Part shown: positions 36,757-45,808 of the stretch, one piece after another
How the letters are laid out: each line of letters starts with the position of its first letter
How positions within the stretch are numbered: position 1 is the stretch's first letter
From: Nocardioides sp. Arc9.136
GTDB taxonomy: Bacteria; Actinomycetota; Actinomycetes; Propionibacteriales; Nocardioidaceae
DNA: 64,000 nt
Reading direction: 5' to 3'
NCBI RefSeq assembly: GCF_030506255.1
Contig: NZ_CP113431.1
Location: 1-64,000 of the forward strand
Notes under the pieces: generated by a model
What the model was told of the DNA's origin: nothing
Database searches by the model: none
What the model saw: the letters and a program-made list of their open reading frames with translations, nothing else
Translations under genes and position numbers: made by a program

Positions 36757-38090
36757 TCCTCGTGGACGCCGCCCTGGCCCGCCGCGCGGCGGAGGGGCGG
36801 CCGGTGCGCGTCGCCCTCGTCGGTGCGGGCTTCATGGGTCGCGGCCTGGTGAACCAGGTCGTCAACAGCGTGCCCGGCATGGAGCTGGTCGCCATCGCCA
36901 ACCGCACCGGCGAGTCGGCCCGCCGCGCCTACCGCGAGGCCGGCGTCGACCGGTTCGAGGTCGTGGACCGGTCGGACCTCGCCGACGCCTGGATCCGTCG
37001 CGGCGTGCCCGTGGTGACCGAGGACTACCGAGCGGTCTGCGAGGCCGAGAGCGTCGACGTGGTCGTCGAGGCCACCGGGGCGGTGGAGCACGGCTGCCAC
37101 GTCGTGCTCTCGGCGATCGCCCACGGCAAGCACGTGGTCCTGATGAACGCCGAGGTCGACGCGACCGTCGGGCCGATCCTGTCCGTGCTGGCCGCCGAGG
37201 CCGGCGTGGTGCTCACCGGCTGCGACGGGGACCAGCCGGGGGTGGAGATGAACCTCGTGCGCTTCGTCCGCGGGCTGGGCCTCGAGCCGCTGGTCTGCGG
37301 CAACGTCAAGGGTCTCCAGGACCCGTACCGCACCCCCGAGACCCAGGCCGCCTTCGCCGCGCGGTGGGGCCAGGACCCCCACATGGTCACCTCGTTCGCC
37401 GACGGGACGAAGATCTCGATCGAGCAGGCGACCGTGGCCAACGCCACCGGGATGACCGTCGCGCGGCGGGGGATGGGGGGCATGGACTGGCCCGGGCACG
37501 TCGACGAGCTGGTCGGGCAGTACGACGTCGACCAGCTGCGGAGCGCGGGCGGGGTCGTCGACTACGTGGTCGGGGCCCAGCCGGGACCCGGTGTGTTCGT
37601 GCTCGCCACGCACGACGACCCCCGGCAGCGGCACTACCTCGAGCTCTACAAGCTCGGCCCCGGGCCGCTGTACTCCTTCTACACGCCCTACCATCTCTGC
37701 CACTTCGAGGTGCCGACCACGGTGGCGCGGGCCGCCCTGTTCGGCGACGCGGCGATCGCACCGCTGGGCGCTCCCCGGGTCGAGGTCGTCACCACCGCCA
37801 AGCGGGACCTCGCGGCGGGGACGGTCCTCGACGCCCTGGGCGGCTTCGACAGCTACGGGGTCGCCGAGCGCGCCGGCGTCACCGCGGACCAGCGGCTGCT
37901 GCCGATCGGCGTGGCCGAGGGCTGCCGGCTGGTCCGGGACGTGGCGCGCGACGCGGTGCTCACCTACGACGACGTGGTCGTCCCCGACGGTCGCCTGGTC
38001 GACGAGCTGAGGCGGCGCCAGGCGGCGCACGACTTCTCCTCCTCCGAGCCGTCCGAGCAGTCCGAGCCGCGGCGCGCCGCGGTCCACTGA
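36753..38090 (+). CDS. NAD(P)-dependent oxidoreductase with C-terminal SAF domain
   Basis: The 445-residue protein has an N-terminal Rossmann fold (VRVALVGAGFMGRGLVNQVV), a middle domain with homoserine-dehydrogenase-like features (CDGDQPGVEMNLVRFVRGLG, GNVKGLQDPYRTPETQ) and a C-terminal SAF domain (KRDLAAGTVLDALGGFDSYG). SAF domains are also found in sialic-acid synthases and antifreeze proteins. This architecture is known in sugar and aminoglycoside gene clusters (StrU-like). A reductase or dehydrogenase step on a cassette intermediate is inferred. Start overlaps the cupin stop (ATGA). Confidence 0.75.
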   Translation: MILVDAALARRAAEGRPVRVALVGAGFMGRGLVNQVVNSVPGMELVAIANRTGESARRAYREAGVDRFEVVDRSDLADAWIRRGVPVVTEDYRAVCEAESVDVVVEATGAVEHGCHVVLSAIAHGKHVVLMNAEVDATVGPILSVLAAEAGVVLTGCDGDQPGVEMNLVRFVRGLGLEPLVCGNVKGLQDPYRTPETQAAFAARWGQDPHMVTSFADGTKISIEQATVANATGMTVARRGMGGMDWPGHVDELVGQYDVDQLRSAGGVVDYVVGAQPGPGVFVLATHDDPRQRHYLELYKLGPGPLYSFYTPYHLCHFEVPTTVARAALFGDAAIAPLGAPRVEVVTTAKRDLAAGTVLDALGGFDSYGVAERAGVTADQRLLPIGVAEGCRLVRDVARDAVLTYDDVVVPDGRLVDELRRRQAAHDFSSSEPSEQSEPRRAAVH

Positions 38091-38172
38091 GCCGCTGGTC
38101 CACGCCGACGAGCGAGGCCGCCTGGGGGCGGACCTCGCTCGTCGGCGTCGTCGCGCGCCCGGTGCCCGGCAC

Positions 38173-39231
38173 TCACCTGCCCGCGAAGAGCTCCCGGAAG
38201 AGGCTGCCGGCCTCGTCGAAGGTCGTCATGATGCGGTGCTGGCCGTCGTAGCCGTCGAACTCGAAGTAGGCGTGGTAGAGCACCGCGTTGTGCGGGTCGG
38301 TGATGAACTCGTGCATCTTCTGCAGGTAGTGCAGGTTCTCCCCGCCGCCGGTGCCGTCCGGGCGCTCCCAGAGTCCCCACTCGGGCAGCGACATCGGCTT
38401 GTCGCGCTCCTGGGCGAAGTCGCTCCAGAACTCCAGGCCGCGCGCACCGCCGTACACGTGGTCGTCCCACGCGGTCTCCTGCACCTCCGCGACGCAGTCG
38501 GCGTCGCAGTCCTCGGGGTAGGGGTAGACGTGCGCGGCCACGTCGTAGGCGTCGAGGCCGACCACGTCGACGACGTCGTCGCCCGGGTAGTAGTCCACCG
38601 CGTCGATGGAGCCAACGCCCTTGTTGGGGTTCCAGTCCAGGACGAAGTCGCTGCCGGGCACGCTGATCGCCTCGGCGATGCGCCGCCAGTAGGTCTTGAA
38701 GGACTCGGCGTCGTCGGTGAACCACCGCGAGCCGTTGAGGTTGAACTCCCAGCCGATGCGCAGCACCGACCGGCCGCGGCCGGCGGCCACGAGCGTCTCG
38801 CCGAGCTCGCGGAAGTAGTCGTCGTACGCCCCCTCGGCGCCCAGCTGGATCGTGGCGCTGCTGTCGGCCTGGGGGAGCATGGCGACACCGAGGACCAGGC
38901 GGCGCTTCGACGAGCGCCAGCTCTCCAGCAGGTACGCCGGGTTCGCGATGTCCTCCCAGGAGTCGCGCGCGGAGTAGTCCACGACCACGTCGACCGGGCA
39001 GCCCAGCCAGCGCTCGAACGCACGCACCTCCTGCGGGGCCGTCTCGCGGAAGACCCCGAGGTCCGCCGTACCGGCGGCGTCGCAACCCTCGGGCTCGGCC
39101 ACGGTGCGCGCGGCGCCCCGCTCCCAGCCCTCGACGACGCGCTTGGTGGGCGCCCCCTCCGTGCAGGCCACGAGCGTCGCCGAGGCCAGCACGGCCGCGA
39201 CCAGCCGCGGACGCAGCCGGCCTGCGGTCAC
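38173..39231 (-). CDS. GH26-like glycoside hydrolase lipoprotein
   Basis: The 352-residue protein is lipoprotein-anchored: lipobox TLVAC with C23. The catalytic domain resembles glycoside hydrolase family 26. The acid/base glutamate is proposed in RIGWEFNLNGS and the nucleophile in SLPEWGLW. It may trim or release the polysaccharide at the outside of the membrane. GTG 39231 overlaps the Wzz-like stop (GTGA), so the two are co-transcribed. A second, secreted relative is at 45809. Confidence 0.78.
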   Translation of the reverse strand: MTAGRLRPRLVAAVLASATLVACTEGAPTKRVVEGWERGAARTVAEPEGCDAAGTADLGVFRETAPQEVRAFERWLGCPVDVVVDYSARDSWEDIANPAYLLESWRSSKRRLVLGVAMLPQADSSATIQLGAEGAYDDYFRELGETLVAAGRGRSVLRIGWEFNLNGSRWFTDDAESFKTYWRRIAEAISVPGSDFVLDWNPNKGVGSIDAVDYYPGDDVVDVVGLDAYDVAAHVYPYPEDCDADCVAEVQETAWDDHVYGGARGLEFWSDFAQERDKPMSLPEWGLWERPDGTGGGENLHYLQKMHEFITDPHNAVLYHAYFEFDGYDGQHRIMTTFDEAGSLFRELFAGR

Positions 39232-40082
39232 GACGCCTCCGGGGAGAGCTCGTCGTCACGCTGGCGGACGGCTCCGGCAGGCGGCGGGAGCGTGCGGCGC
39301 CGACCGGGCGCGGTGGTGCGCGCCCCGGCGTCGGGGCGCTCGGGGAGGGGGCGCTCGGCGACTGCGGGCCCCGGCGCGGAGCGGGTGCCGGCGGCGACGC
39401 GGTCGCGGAGCAGCGAGAGGCCGATCGAGCACATCAGCCCGACCAGGCCGAGCAGCGCCGCGTTGCGCAGCAGCGAGGAGGTCTGCTCGGCTGCGGCCGG
39501 CTCGGCGAGGGAGACCCCGTCACCGAACAGGGCCGCCTCGCGCCGGGCGAACTGCAGCCGGTCGGGCCGCACCACGTCGTCGATCTTCTCCATCGTGGCG
39601 GCGACGCCGGCGCTGACGTGGGTGCGGTAGGCCTGCACGATCTCGTCGACCATCGCGATCGCCGCGGCCTCCGAGACGCTCGAGGCGCGCACGGTGACGA
39701 TGTCGGACTCGTCGGCCGGCACCACCTCGAGCTGCTTGCGCAGCTCCAGCACGGAGTCGGCGGGGGCGCCGCTCTCGATCGCACCCTCCAGGACGGGCGT
39801 GGAGGTCATGACCTCGGCCTGCTCCTCCACGAAGCGCGACGGGTCGTTGACGTAGGTGCGCATCCCGGTCGGGTCGAAGGCGGCGTTCGAGGACAGGAAC
39901 ACCCGCGACTCCGCCTGGTAGGTGGTCGGCTGGGCGTTGGTCAGCAGGAGGCCCGCCACGGCTCCGAGCAGCGTCAGGACCAGCACGAGGACCCAGTGCC
40001 GCTGCATGCTGGCCAGGACCTGGGACTGGTCGGTGCCGACGCGACGATCGTGCGTCGACGAGATGATGCGCGACTCGTACAT
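39228..40082 (-). CDS. Wzz-like polysaccharide chain-length protein
   Basis: Wzz-type polysaccharide co-polymerases set chain length and pair with Wzy polymerases. The 284-residue protein has the two flanking helices of the family: about residues 30-50 (HWVLVLVLTLLGAVAGLLLT) and about 205-225 (AALLGLVGLMCSIGLSLL). Between them is an external helix-rich domain (SEAAAIAMVDEIVQAYRTHV). A cytoplasmic Pro/Arg-rich tail lacks an obvious tyrosine-kinase domain. ATG 40082 follows GGGAGA. It is divergent from the glycosyltransferase operon. Confidence 0.8.
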   Translation of the reverse strand: MYESRIISSTHDRRVGTDQSQVLASMQRHWVLVLVLTLLGAVAGLLLTNAQPTTYQAESRVFLSSNAAFDPTGMRTYVNDPSRFVEEQAEVMTSTPVLEGAIESGAPADSVLELRKQLEVVPADESDIVTVRASSVSEAAAIAMVDEIVQAYRTHVSAGVAATMEKIDDVVRPDRLQFARREAALFGDGVSLAEPAAAEQTSSLLRNAALLGLVGLMCSIGLSLLRDRVAAGTRSAPGPAVAERPLPERPDAGARTTAPGRRRTLPPPAGAVRQRDDELSPEAS

Positions 40083-40290
40083 GCGGATTCTCCCGACCTC
40101 TTCGACAGACCTCCCGGTCCTCGGCAAGCGACAGCCAACCAGCGGCTCGCCCGGGCCGACGGCACTCGCCTGGGGGCTTCACCTCAATTGGGTAACCGCC
40201 GCCGCATCCGGTCCTGGGCCCCCGGCCGCGAAATACCGTGCCTGGACCGAGGGTCCGTCGGACCCGTGCAGGTCCGCCGGAAGGGGAGCC
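40083..40290. promoter_or_regulatory. Divergent promoter region of the polysaccharide operons
   Basis: This 208-base gap separates the minus-strand wzz/GH26 pair from the plus-strand glycosyltransferase operon. It holds a rare AT island around CTCAATTGGGTAACC (about 40182-40196) and AAATACCGT (about 40230-40238), whose TACCGT could be a -10 for the plus-strand operon. Neither has a confident -35. Confidence 0.35.
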
Positions 40291-41214
40291 ATGAAGGGTC
40301 GGATCGGTGTCGTCGTCCCGTGCCGGGACGAGGAGGCGACCATCGGCAGGTGCCTGCGGGCGCTTCGTGCCGAGGCCGCCGTCGGACGCATCGTCGTCGT
40401 CGACAACGGGTCGGTCGACGCCAGCCCGACGATCGCCGCAGAGCTGGCCGACCGGCTCGTGGAGCGGCCCGGCGTGCGCATCAGCGCCCTGCGCAACGAG
40501 GGAGCCCGGCTGCTGCTGGCCGAGGACCCGGGCCTGGAGCACCTGGCCTTCGTCGACGCCGACTGCGAGGTCGCCCCCGGGTGGGCCGACGCCGCGCTCG
40601 ACGCACTCCGGGACGCCGACCTGGTCGGGTCGCGGACCCTGGCCCCTGCCGGCGCCGGCTGGGTCGCCTCCCGCTGGGCGGCGATCGAGCGACGTACCGC
40701 CGGGGCGGACGCGCTGCTGTGGAGCCAGCACCTGGTCACCACCCCGGACCTGTGGGAGCGGCTCGGCGGCTTCGACGAGACGCTCGTGACCGGTGAGGAC
40801 GCCGACCTGTCGCTGCGGACCCGCCGCCTCGGTGGCCGCGTCGCGCTCGTCGAGGAGATGACGACCGTGCACCATGGGTTCCCGCCGAGCCTGCGCCGCT
40901 TCGTGCGCCGCGAGGTCTGGCACACCTCCGCGCCGGGCTGGTTCCCACGGATGTCCGGGCGCAGCCGGCTGGTCGTCGTCGCGACGGCCGGGTGGTTGGT
41001 GCTCGGGACCCTGGCGGGCGCACGGGCCGCCTCGGGACGCGGCGAGGCCCTGCTGCTCTGGTCGCTCGCCTCCTCCGTGGGTGTCCCCGCCCTCGGCCTG
41101 GTGGCCGGCGGGTCCCCGCGGCACTGCGCGAAGGACGGTGTCCTGGTCGGGCTGTGGAACCTGGTCCGCGCGGCCCGCCTGCTCCAGCCGTCGGCCGTCG
41201 GGTCCCTGCGATGA
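40291..41214 (+). CDS. GT2 glycosyltransferase
   Basis: A 307-residue family-2 glycosyltransferase with VVPCRDEEATIGRCLRAL, VDNGSVDASPT, DADCEV (metal-binding acidic motif) and GEDADLSLRTRR, followed by C-terminal hydrophobic helices (SRLVVVATAGWLVLGTLAG). It probably adds one sugar to the lipid-linked repeat unit on the inner face. ATG 40291 follows AAGGGGAG. It heads a five-gene operon with overlapping junctions to the flippase. Confidence 0.88.
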   Translation: MKGRIGVVVPCRDEEATIGRCLRALRAEAAVGRIVVVDNGSVDASPTIAAELADRLVERPGVRISALRNEGARLLLAEDPGLEHLAFVDADCEVAPGWADAALDALRDADLVGSRTLAPAGAGWVASRWAAIERRTAGADALLWSQHLVTTPDLWERLGGFDETLVTGEDADLSLRTRRLGGRVALVEEMTTVHHGFPPSLRRFVRREVWHTSAPGWFPRMSGRSRLVVVATAGWLVLGTLAGARAASGRGEALLLWSLASSVGVPALGLVAGGSPRHCAKDGVLVGLWNLVRAARLLQPSAVGSLR

Positions 41215-42170
41215 GCACCGACGCCCGGGCCACCGCCGAGACCACCGCCGCGGCCCCGGACACCTCGTTCGAGGTCGTGGTGGTCAGCTACCGCAGCCGC
41301 GAGCAGGTCGCCGGCCTCCTCGCCGGCCTGCCCGCCGACCTGCCGGTCGCCGTGGTCGACAACGCCCGCGGGGCGGACGGGGTCGAGGAGCTCACGCGCA
41401 CCCGGACCGCCGGCCGGTACGTCGACACCGGAGGCGGCGCGGGCTACGCCCGCGCGGCCAACCTGGGCGTCCGGACCTCCCGCCACCCCTACGTCGTGCT
41501 GGTCAACCCCGACACCCGACCGACCACCGCGGTCCTCGAGGCGCTGGTGCGCGACGTGGCGGGCGACCCGACCTGCGCCTCGAGCGCCGCGCTCAACGTG
41601 GGTCCGGACGGCACCAGCGAGATCGGCACCGGCGGGTGGGAGCCCACCTTCGCCCGGTCACTCGTCCACGCCACGGGGGCGCACGCGCTGTTCCCCCGTC
41701 GCGGGCTGTTCGCCCGGCCGGCCGTCGGCGAGGAGATCGATCTGGACTGGACGACGGGCGCGGTCATGGCCGTGCGCCGCGAGCTGTTCCTCGAGCTCGG
41801 GGGCCTCGACGAGCGCTACTTCGTCTACAGCGAGGACGTCGCCTACGGCCGCACGGCCCGCGAGCGCGGGCTGCACCAGGTGCTGCGGACCGACCTGCCG
41901 GTGGCCCACGCCAGCGGCGGCTCGGGAGCGCCGTCCCTGGAGATGATGCGGCTGCGTGGCGCGTCGTTCGCCCGGTACGTCGCCACCACGCGCCGGCCGC
42001 TGCGCGCACGGACCGTCGCCGGCGTCGTCGGGACCGGCTACCTCGTGCGCGCCGTCCGCTCGCGGGCCGGCGGCGACCCCGGCCGCGCCCGCGAGCACCT
42101 GATGTACGCCCGCGGGGCCTTCACGGGCCGTGCCTGGGTGGCCGGTGAGGAGGTGACCGGGCGTGAGTGA
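41211..42170 (+). CDS. GT2 glycosyltransferase, rhamnosyltransferase-like
   Basis: The 319-residue protein has FEVVVVSYRSREQVAGLL, GGGAGYARAANLGVR, LVNPDTRP and FVYSEDVAYGRTARERG. This pattern resembles WbbL-type rhamnosyl transferases, although the sugar is not provable. It has no membrane helix, unlike its two neighbours. The start ATGA overlaps the preceding stop and its end overlaps the following GTG. Confidence 0.85.
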   Translation: MSTDARATAETTAAAPDTSFEVVVVSYRSREQVAGLLAGLPADLPVAVVDNARGADGVEELTRTRTAGRYVDTGGGAGYARAANLGVRTSRHPYVVLVNPDTRPTTAVLEALVRDVAGDPTCASSAALNVGPDGTSEIGTGGWEPTFARSLVHATGAHALFPRRGLFARPAVGEEIDLDWTTGAVMAVRRELFLELGGLDERYFVYSEDVAYGRTARERGLHQVLRTDLPVAHASGGSGAPSLEMMRLRGASFARYVATTRRPLRARTVAGVVGTGYLVRAVRSRAGGDPGRAREHLMYARGAFTGRAWVAGEEVTGRE

Positions 42171-43182
42171 CCTCGCCACCGCCGCGCCCGCGGTCGCCGC
42201 GGCGCCCGTCCCGGCGCCCGAGGTGAGCGTCGTCGTGCCGGTCCGCAACGAGGAGCGCACGATCGACGAGTGCCTGCGCTCGGTCCTGGCCCAGGACTTC
42301 GGCGACCTCGAGGTCGTCGTCGTCGACAACGGCTCGACCGACGCCACGCCGGCGATGCTGCGCGCGTGGACCGAGGCCGACCCGAGGGTCCGGGTGCTGA
42401 CCCTGGACCGCCCCTCGATCCCGGCCGCCCTCAACGCCGCCCTGGCCGCCGTCCGCGGCCGGTGGCTGGTGCGCGTCGACGCCCACTCCACGGTCCCGCC
42501 CGAGTACGTCGGCGTGGCGATGCGGCTCCTGCGCACCGGCCGGTGGGTCGGCGTCGGGGGGCGCAAGGACGCGGTCGCCGCCACGCCCACCGGGAAGGCG
42601 ATCGCCGCGGTCCTGGGCTCCAGGCTGGCTGTGGGCGGCTCGACGTACCACCACGGGACGACGCCGCAGACGGTCGAGCACGTCCCGTTCGGGTGCTACC
42701 CGACCGAGCGGCTGCGGGCCGTCGGCGGCTGGGACGAGGGGATCGCCAACAACGAGGACTTCGAGCTCGACCAGCGGCTGCGCCGCCACGGCGAGCTCTA
42801 CTTCGACCCGTCGCTGTGCATCGCCTGGAACGGACGGGAGCGGATCGCGGACCTCTTCGCCCAGTACCGCCGCTACGGCACCGGCAAGCCGGCCGTCGCC
42901 CTGCGGCACCCGGGCAGCGTGTCGCCGCGACACCTCGCGCCACCGGCCCTCGTCGCCTGGCTGGCGACCTTCGGTCTCGTCTCCCTGCGCCACCCCCGCC
43001 TCGGCCTGGTGGCGGTCACGCCGTACGCCGCCGCGGTCGGCGTCGCGAGCACCGCGATCATCCGCGACCTCCCGGCTGCGGCCTCTCGGCCGGCGGTGCC
43101 GGCGGCCCTCGTCGCGATGCAGGTCGGGTGGGGCGTCGGCTTCTGGCAGGGCACCGCGCGGCTGCTCCGCCGGACGCGATGA
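42163..43182 (+). CDS. GT2 glycosyltransferase, ExoA-like
   Basis: A 339-residue enzyme with VVVPVRNEERTIDECLRSVL, VVVDNGSTDATP, RVDAHSTVPPEYV and NNEDFELDQRLRRHG. The arrangement resembles ExoA of succinoglycan synthesis. Three C-terminal hydrophobic helices (about residues 247-325) suggest membrane attachment. The GTG start overlaps the previous gene by 8 bases and its end overlaps the Wzy-like ATG. Confidence 0.88.
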   Translation: MSDLATAAPAVAAAPVPAPEVSVVVPVRNEERTIDECLRSVLAQDFGDLEVVVVDNGSTDATPAMLRAWTEADPRVRVLTLDRPSIPAALNAALAAVRGRWLVRVDAHSTVPPEYVGVAMRLLRTGRWVGVGGRKDAVAATPTGKAIAAVLGSRLAVGGSTYHHGTTPQTVEHVPFGCYPTERLRAVGGWDEGIANNEDFELDQRLRRHGELYFDPSLCIAWNGRERIADLFAQYRRYGTGKPAVALRHPGSVSPRHLAPPALVAWLATFGLVSLRHPRLGLVAVTPYAAAVGVASTAIIRDLPAAASRPAVPAALVAMQVGWGVGFWQGTARLLRRTR

Positions 43183-44426
43183 GCACCCTCCACGCTCCGT
43201 CGACCGCACCGGTCGGGCACGGGGCGCCGGCCGGGGCGCCCACGCTCGCGGTGCGGGTCATCTGCACCGGTCTGCTCCTGTCCGTCCTCCTGCAGCGCGT
43301 GGCGGTGCCGGTCGGCGAGGACGGGATCTCGGTCGTCCTCGTGCTCGGCTACGCGGTGCTCGGGGTGCTGCTCCTGCTCGGGCTCGTCGAGCCCGACCGG
43401 CGACGTGCGCAGCTCTACGTGCTCGCCTGCGCGGCCTGCGGCGTGGCCGCGTGGAGCGCCACCTGGACGGCACGCCCGTTGGCGACCATGTCCTACCTGC
43501 TGCTCGTCGTCGTCTACGTGCCGTGGGTCTTCCGGCTCCGCCCGGGCGCCGGCACCCCGGAGACCACCTGGCGGGTCGTGCGGTTCTTCGTCCGGATGAT
43601 GGTGTTCTTCGGCGCGGTGTCGGTCGGCCAGCAGGCCGCGCAGCTCAGCGGCGCCTGGACGTTCCAGGACTACCTCGCCGAGGTCCTGCCCCCCGAGCTC
43701 GTGCTGGGCGACTACAACGCCGTGATCCCGGTCGAGTACGCCTCGCCGGTCATGAAGTCCCAGGCCTTCGTCTTCCTCGAGCCGTCGTTCCTCTGCCAGT
43801 TCCTGGCGCTCGGCGTGCTCGCCGCGCTGCTCGTGCGTGCGCCGCTGTGGCAGCCGTTCCTGATGTGCCTCGGGATGCTCGCGACGTACTCCGGCACCGG
43901 CATCTTCCTCCTGGCCGTCGGCGGGGTGATCCTGCTGCTGCGCAGCCCCTCGTCCGTGCGACCCAGGCTGGTCGCCGCCGCTGCCGCCGTGGTGGTCCTG
44001 GTCCTCTCCTCCCCGCTCGCAGCGCCGCTGCTCGAGCGCTCCGAGGAGACGCGGGACTCGACGTCGAGCTGGTCGCTCCGGTTCGTCCTGCCCTACGAGG
44101 AGGTGGCCAAGGGGCTCCGGGACGCGCCGGTCCGCTACCTCACCGGCGCCGGACCGGGTGCCTCGGAGCGGCTGCTGGAGAACGACAAGCAGGGCGCCGG
44201 CCTGGCCGTGGTCTACCCCGTCGTCCCCAAGGTGGTCTTCGAGTACGGCGTGCCCGCGGGCGGGCTGTTCCTGGCCTTCTGGTTCGTGGCGCTGCTGCGG
44301 GGGGCCTGGCTGCGCGTGCTGCCGGGCGCGCTCGTCTTCATGCTCGCGGTGCTCTCCGGCAGCCTGCTGCAACCGTCCACGATCGTGCTCGCGTGGTTGC
44401 TGTCGTGCGTGTTCGCCGATGACTAG
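43179..44426 (+). CDS. Wzy-like O-antigen/polysaccharide polymerase
   Basis: A 415-residue protein with about ten membrane helices and one external loop (about residues 155-195, QLSGAWTFQDYLAEVLPPEL onward). This is the layout of O-antigen ligase/Wzy polymerases, which join lipid-linked repeat units outside the membrane. Sequence identity in this family is low, so the call depends on topology and on the neighbouring Wzx-like and Wzz-like genes. The last 8 bases overlap the flippase start. Confidence 0.72.
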   Translation: MSTLHAPSTAPVGHGAPAGAPTLAVRVICTGLLLSVLLQRVAVPVGEDGISVVLVLGYAVLGVLLLLGLVEPDRRRAQLYVLACAACGVAAWSATWTARPLATMSYLLLVVVYVPWVFRLRPGAGTPETTWRVVRFFVRMMVFFGAVSVGQQAAQLSGAWTFQDYLAEVLPPELVLGDYNAVIPVEYASPVMKSQAFVFLEPSFLCQFLALGVLAALLVRAPLWQPFLMCLGMLATYSGTGIFLLAVGGVILLLRSPSSVRPRLVAAAAAVVVLVLSSPLAAPLLERSEETRDSTSSWSLRFVLPYEEVAKGLRDAPVRYLTGAGPGASERLLENDKQGAGLAVVYPVVPKVVFEYGVPAGGLFLAFWFVALLRGAWLRVLPGALVFMLAVLSGSLLQPSTIVLAWLLSCVFADD

Positions 44427-45792
44427 CCGCTCGACACGGTCGCGCGCCGGGTGGACCCTCGCCGACCAGCTGGTGGCCAGCTCGACGAACGCGTTGCTCT
44501 CGATCGTCGTGGCCAGGTCGGTCGACGCGTTCCAGTTCGGTGCGTTCGCGCTCGCCTTCCTGGTCTTCGCCTTCGTCCTGGGGATCGTCCGGGCGCTGGT
44601 GACCGACCCGCTGCTCATCTCGCACTCGGGCGACGAGCCGGCCGCGCAGCGGCTGGCGTGCGCCCGGGCGGCCGGGGCCTCGGTGGTGCTGGGCGCGCTG
44701 GCCGGTGCGGTCTGCCTGGTCGGCGGGATGCTGGCCCCCGGGTCGCCCGGCCGGGTGCTGGTGGTGCTGGCGGTCGTGCTGCCGGGCCTGCTCCTGCAGG
44801 ACGCCTGGCGCCGCTCGTTCTTCGCGCTCGGCCGCCCCGACGCCGCCTTCGGCAACGACCTCGTCTGGTCGGTGCTGCAGCTGTCGTGCGTGCTGCTGCT
44901 GATGGCCGCCGGGGACCCGGGGGTCCCGCTGCTCCTGCTCGCCTGGGGGCTCAGCGGCGCCCTGGCGGCCGCCTTGGGGTGCGCCCAGGTCGGGCGGGTC
45001 CCGCGGCCGGTCGAGGGCATGCGGTGGCTGTGGGACCAGCGCGCGCTCGGGGGGCGGCTCGGCATGGACTTCCTGGTGAGCCAGGGCGCATTCACGATCG
45101 CGCTGGCGGTGATCTCGGCGACGGCGGGGCTCACGGTGGTGGGCGCCGTCCGGGCCGGTCAGGTGCTGCTCGCCCCGGTGCAGGTGATGCTGCTCGCGCT
45201 GTCCTCGTTCGTGCTCCCGCTGCTCGCCACCGCCCGGGTGGACCCGCCGCGGTTCCGGCGGCTGCTGCGCGCGGTCACGGCCGGCGGGGCCGGGTGCACC
45301 GTGCTCTACTGCGTCCCGCTGCTGCTCGTGCCGGACTCCGTCGGCGGCCGGCTGCTGGGGGCCAGCTGGGGCGGCGCGGAGTCCGTCCTGCCCCTGCTCG
45401 CGGCCCAGATGCTCCTGATCGCGGTGGCGACCGGTCCGAGCCTGGCGCTCAAGGCGCTGGCCCGGGCGTCGGCCCTGCTGCGGGTCAGCCTGGTGCAGTC
45501 GCCGGTGCTGCTCGTCGCCTCGGTCGTGGGCGCGGAGCTGGCACAGGCGCCCGGCGCCGCGGCCGGTTTCGTGCTCGCCCACGTCGTGGGCACGTGGGCG
45601 ATCCTGCGCGCGGTGCGGGTCGCCTCGGCCGGGCAGGTCGCCGCGGAGGCGCCGGCCGCGCCGGCGCCTCCGGACGGCCCGGACGACCCCGGAGCACTGC
45701 CGCCGCCGCTCCCGGCGGACCGGGAGGGCGGCGGCGGTGCGGAGCCGGATCAGTCGGCGACGGCGGTCTCGGTGTCCCGCCGCGCGTCCTGA
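44419..45792 (+). CDS. Wzx-like polysaccharide flippase
   Basis: A 457-residue MOP-superfamily membrane protein with about 12 helices, starting MTSRSTRSRAGWTLADQLVA. Motifs LADQLVASSTNALLSIVVAR and VISATAGLTVVGAVRAGQV suit the polysaccharide transporter fold. It likely moves lipid-linked repeat units across the membrane before Wzy polymerisation. The last 65 residues are a Pro/Gly/Asp-rich cytoplasmic tail. It ends the five-gene glycosyltransferase operon. Confidence 0.8.
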   Translation: MTSRSTRSRAGWTLADQLVASSTNALLSIVVARSVDAFQFGAFALAFLVFAFVLGIVRALVTDPLLISHSGDEPAAQRLACARAAGASVVLGALAGAVCLVGGMLAPGSPGRVLVVLAVVLPGLLLQDAWRRSFFALGRPDAAFGNDLVWSVLQLSCVLLLMAAGDPGVPLLLLAWGLSGALAAALGCAQVGRVPRPVEGMRWLWDQRALGGRLGMDFLVSQGAFTIALAVISATAGLTVVGAVRAGQVLLAPVQVMLLALSSFVLPLLATARVDPPRFRRLLRAVTAGGAGCTVLYCVPLLLVPDSVGGRLLGASWGGAESVLPLLAAQMLLIAVATGPSLALKALARASALLRVSLVQSPVLLVASVVGAELAQAPGAAAGFVLAHVVGTWAILRAVRVASAGQVAAEAPAAPAPPDGPDDPGALPPPLPADREGGGGAEPDQSATAVSVSRRAS

Positions 45793-45808
45793 CCGGTGCG
45801 GGGTGCGA

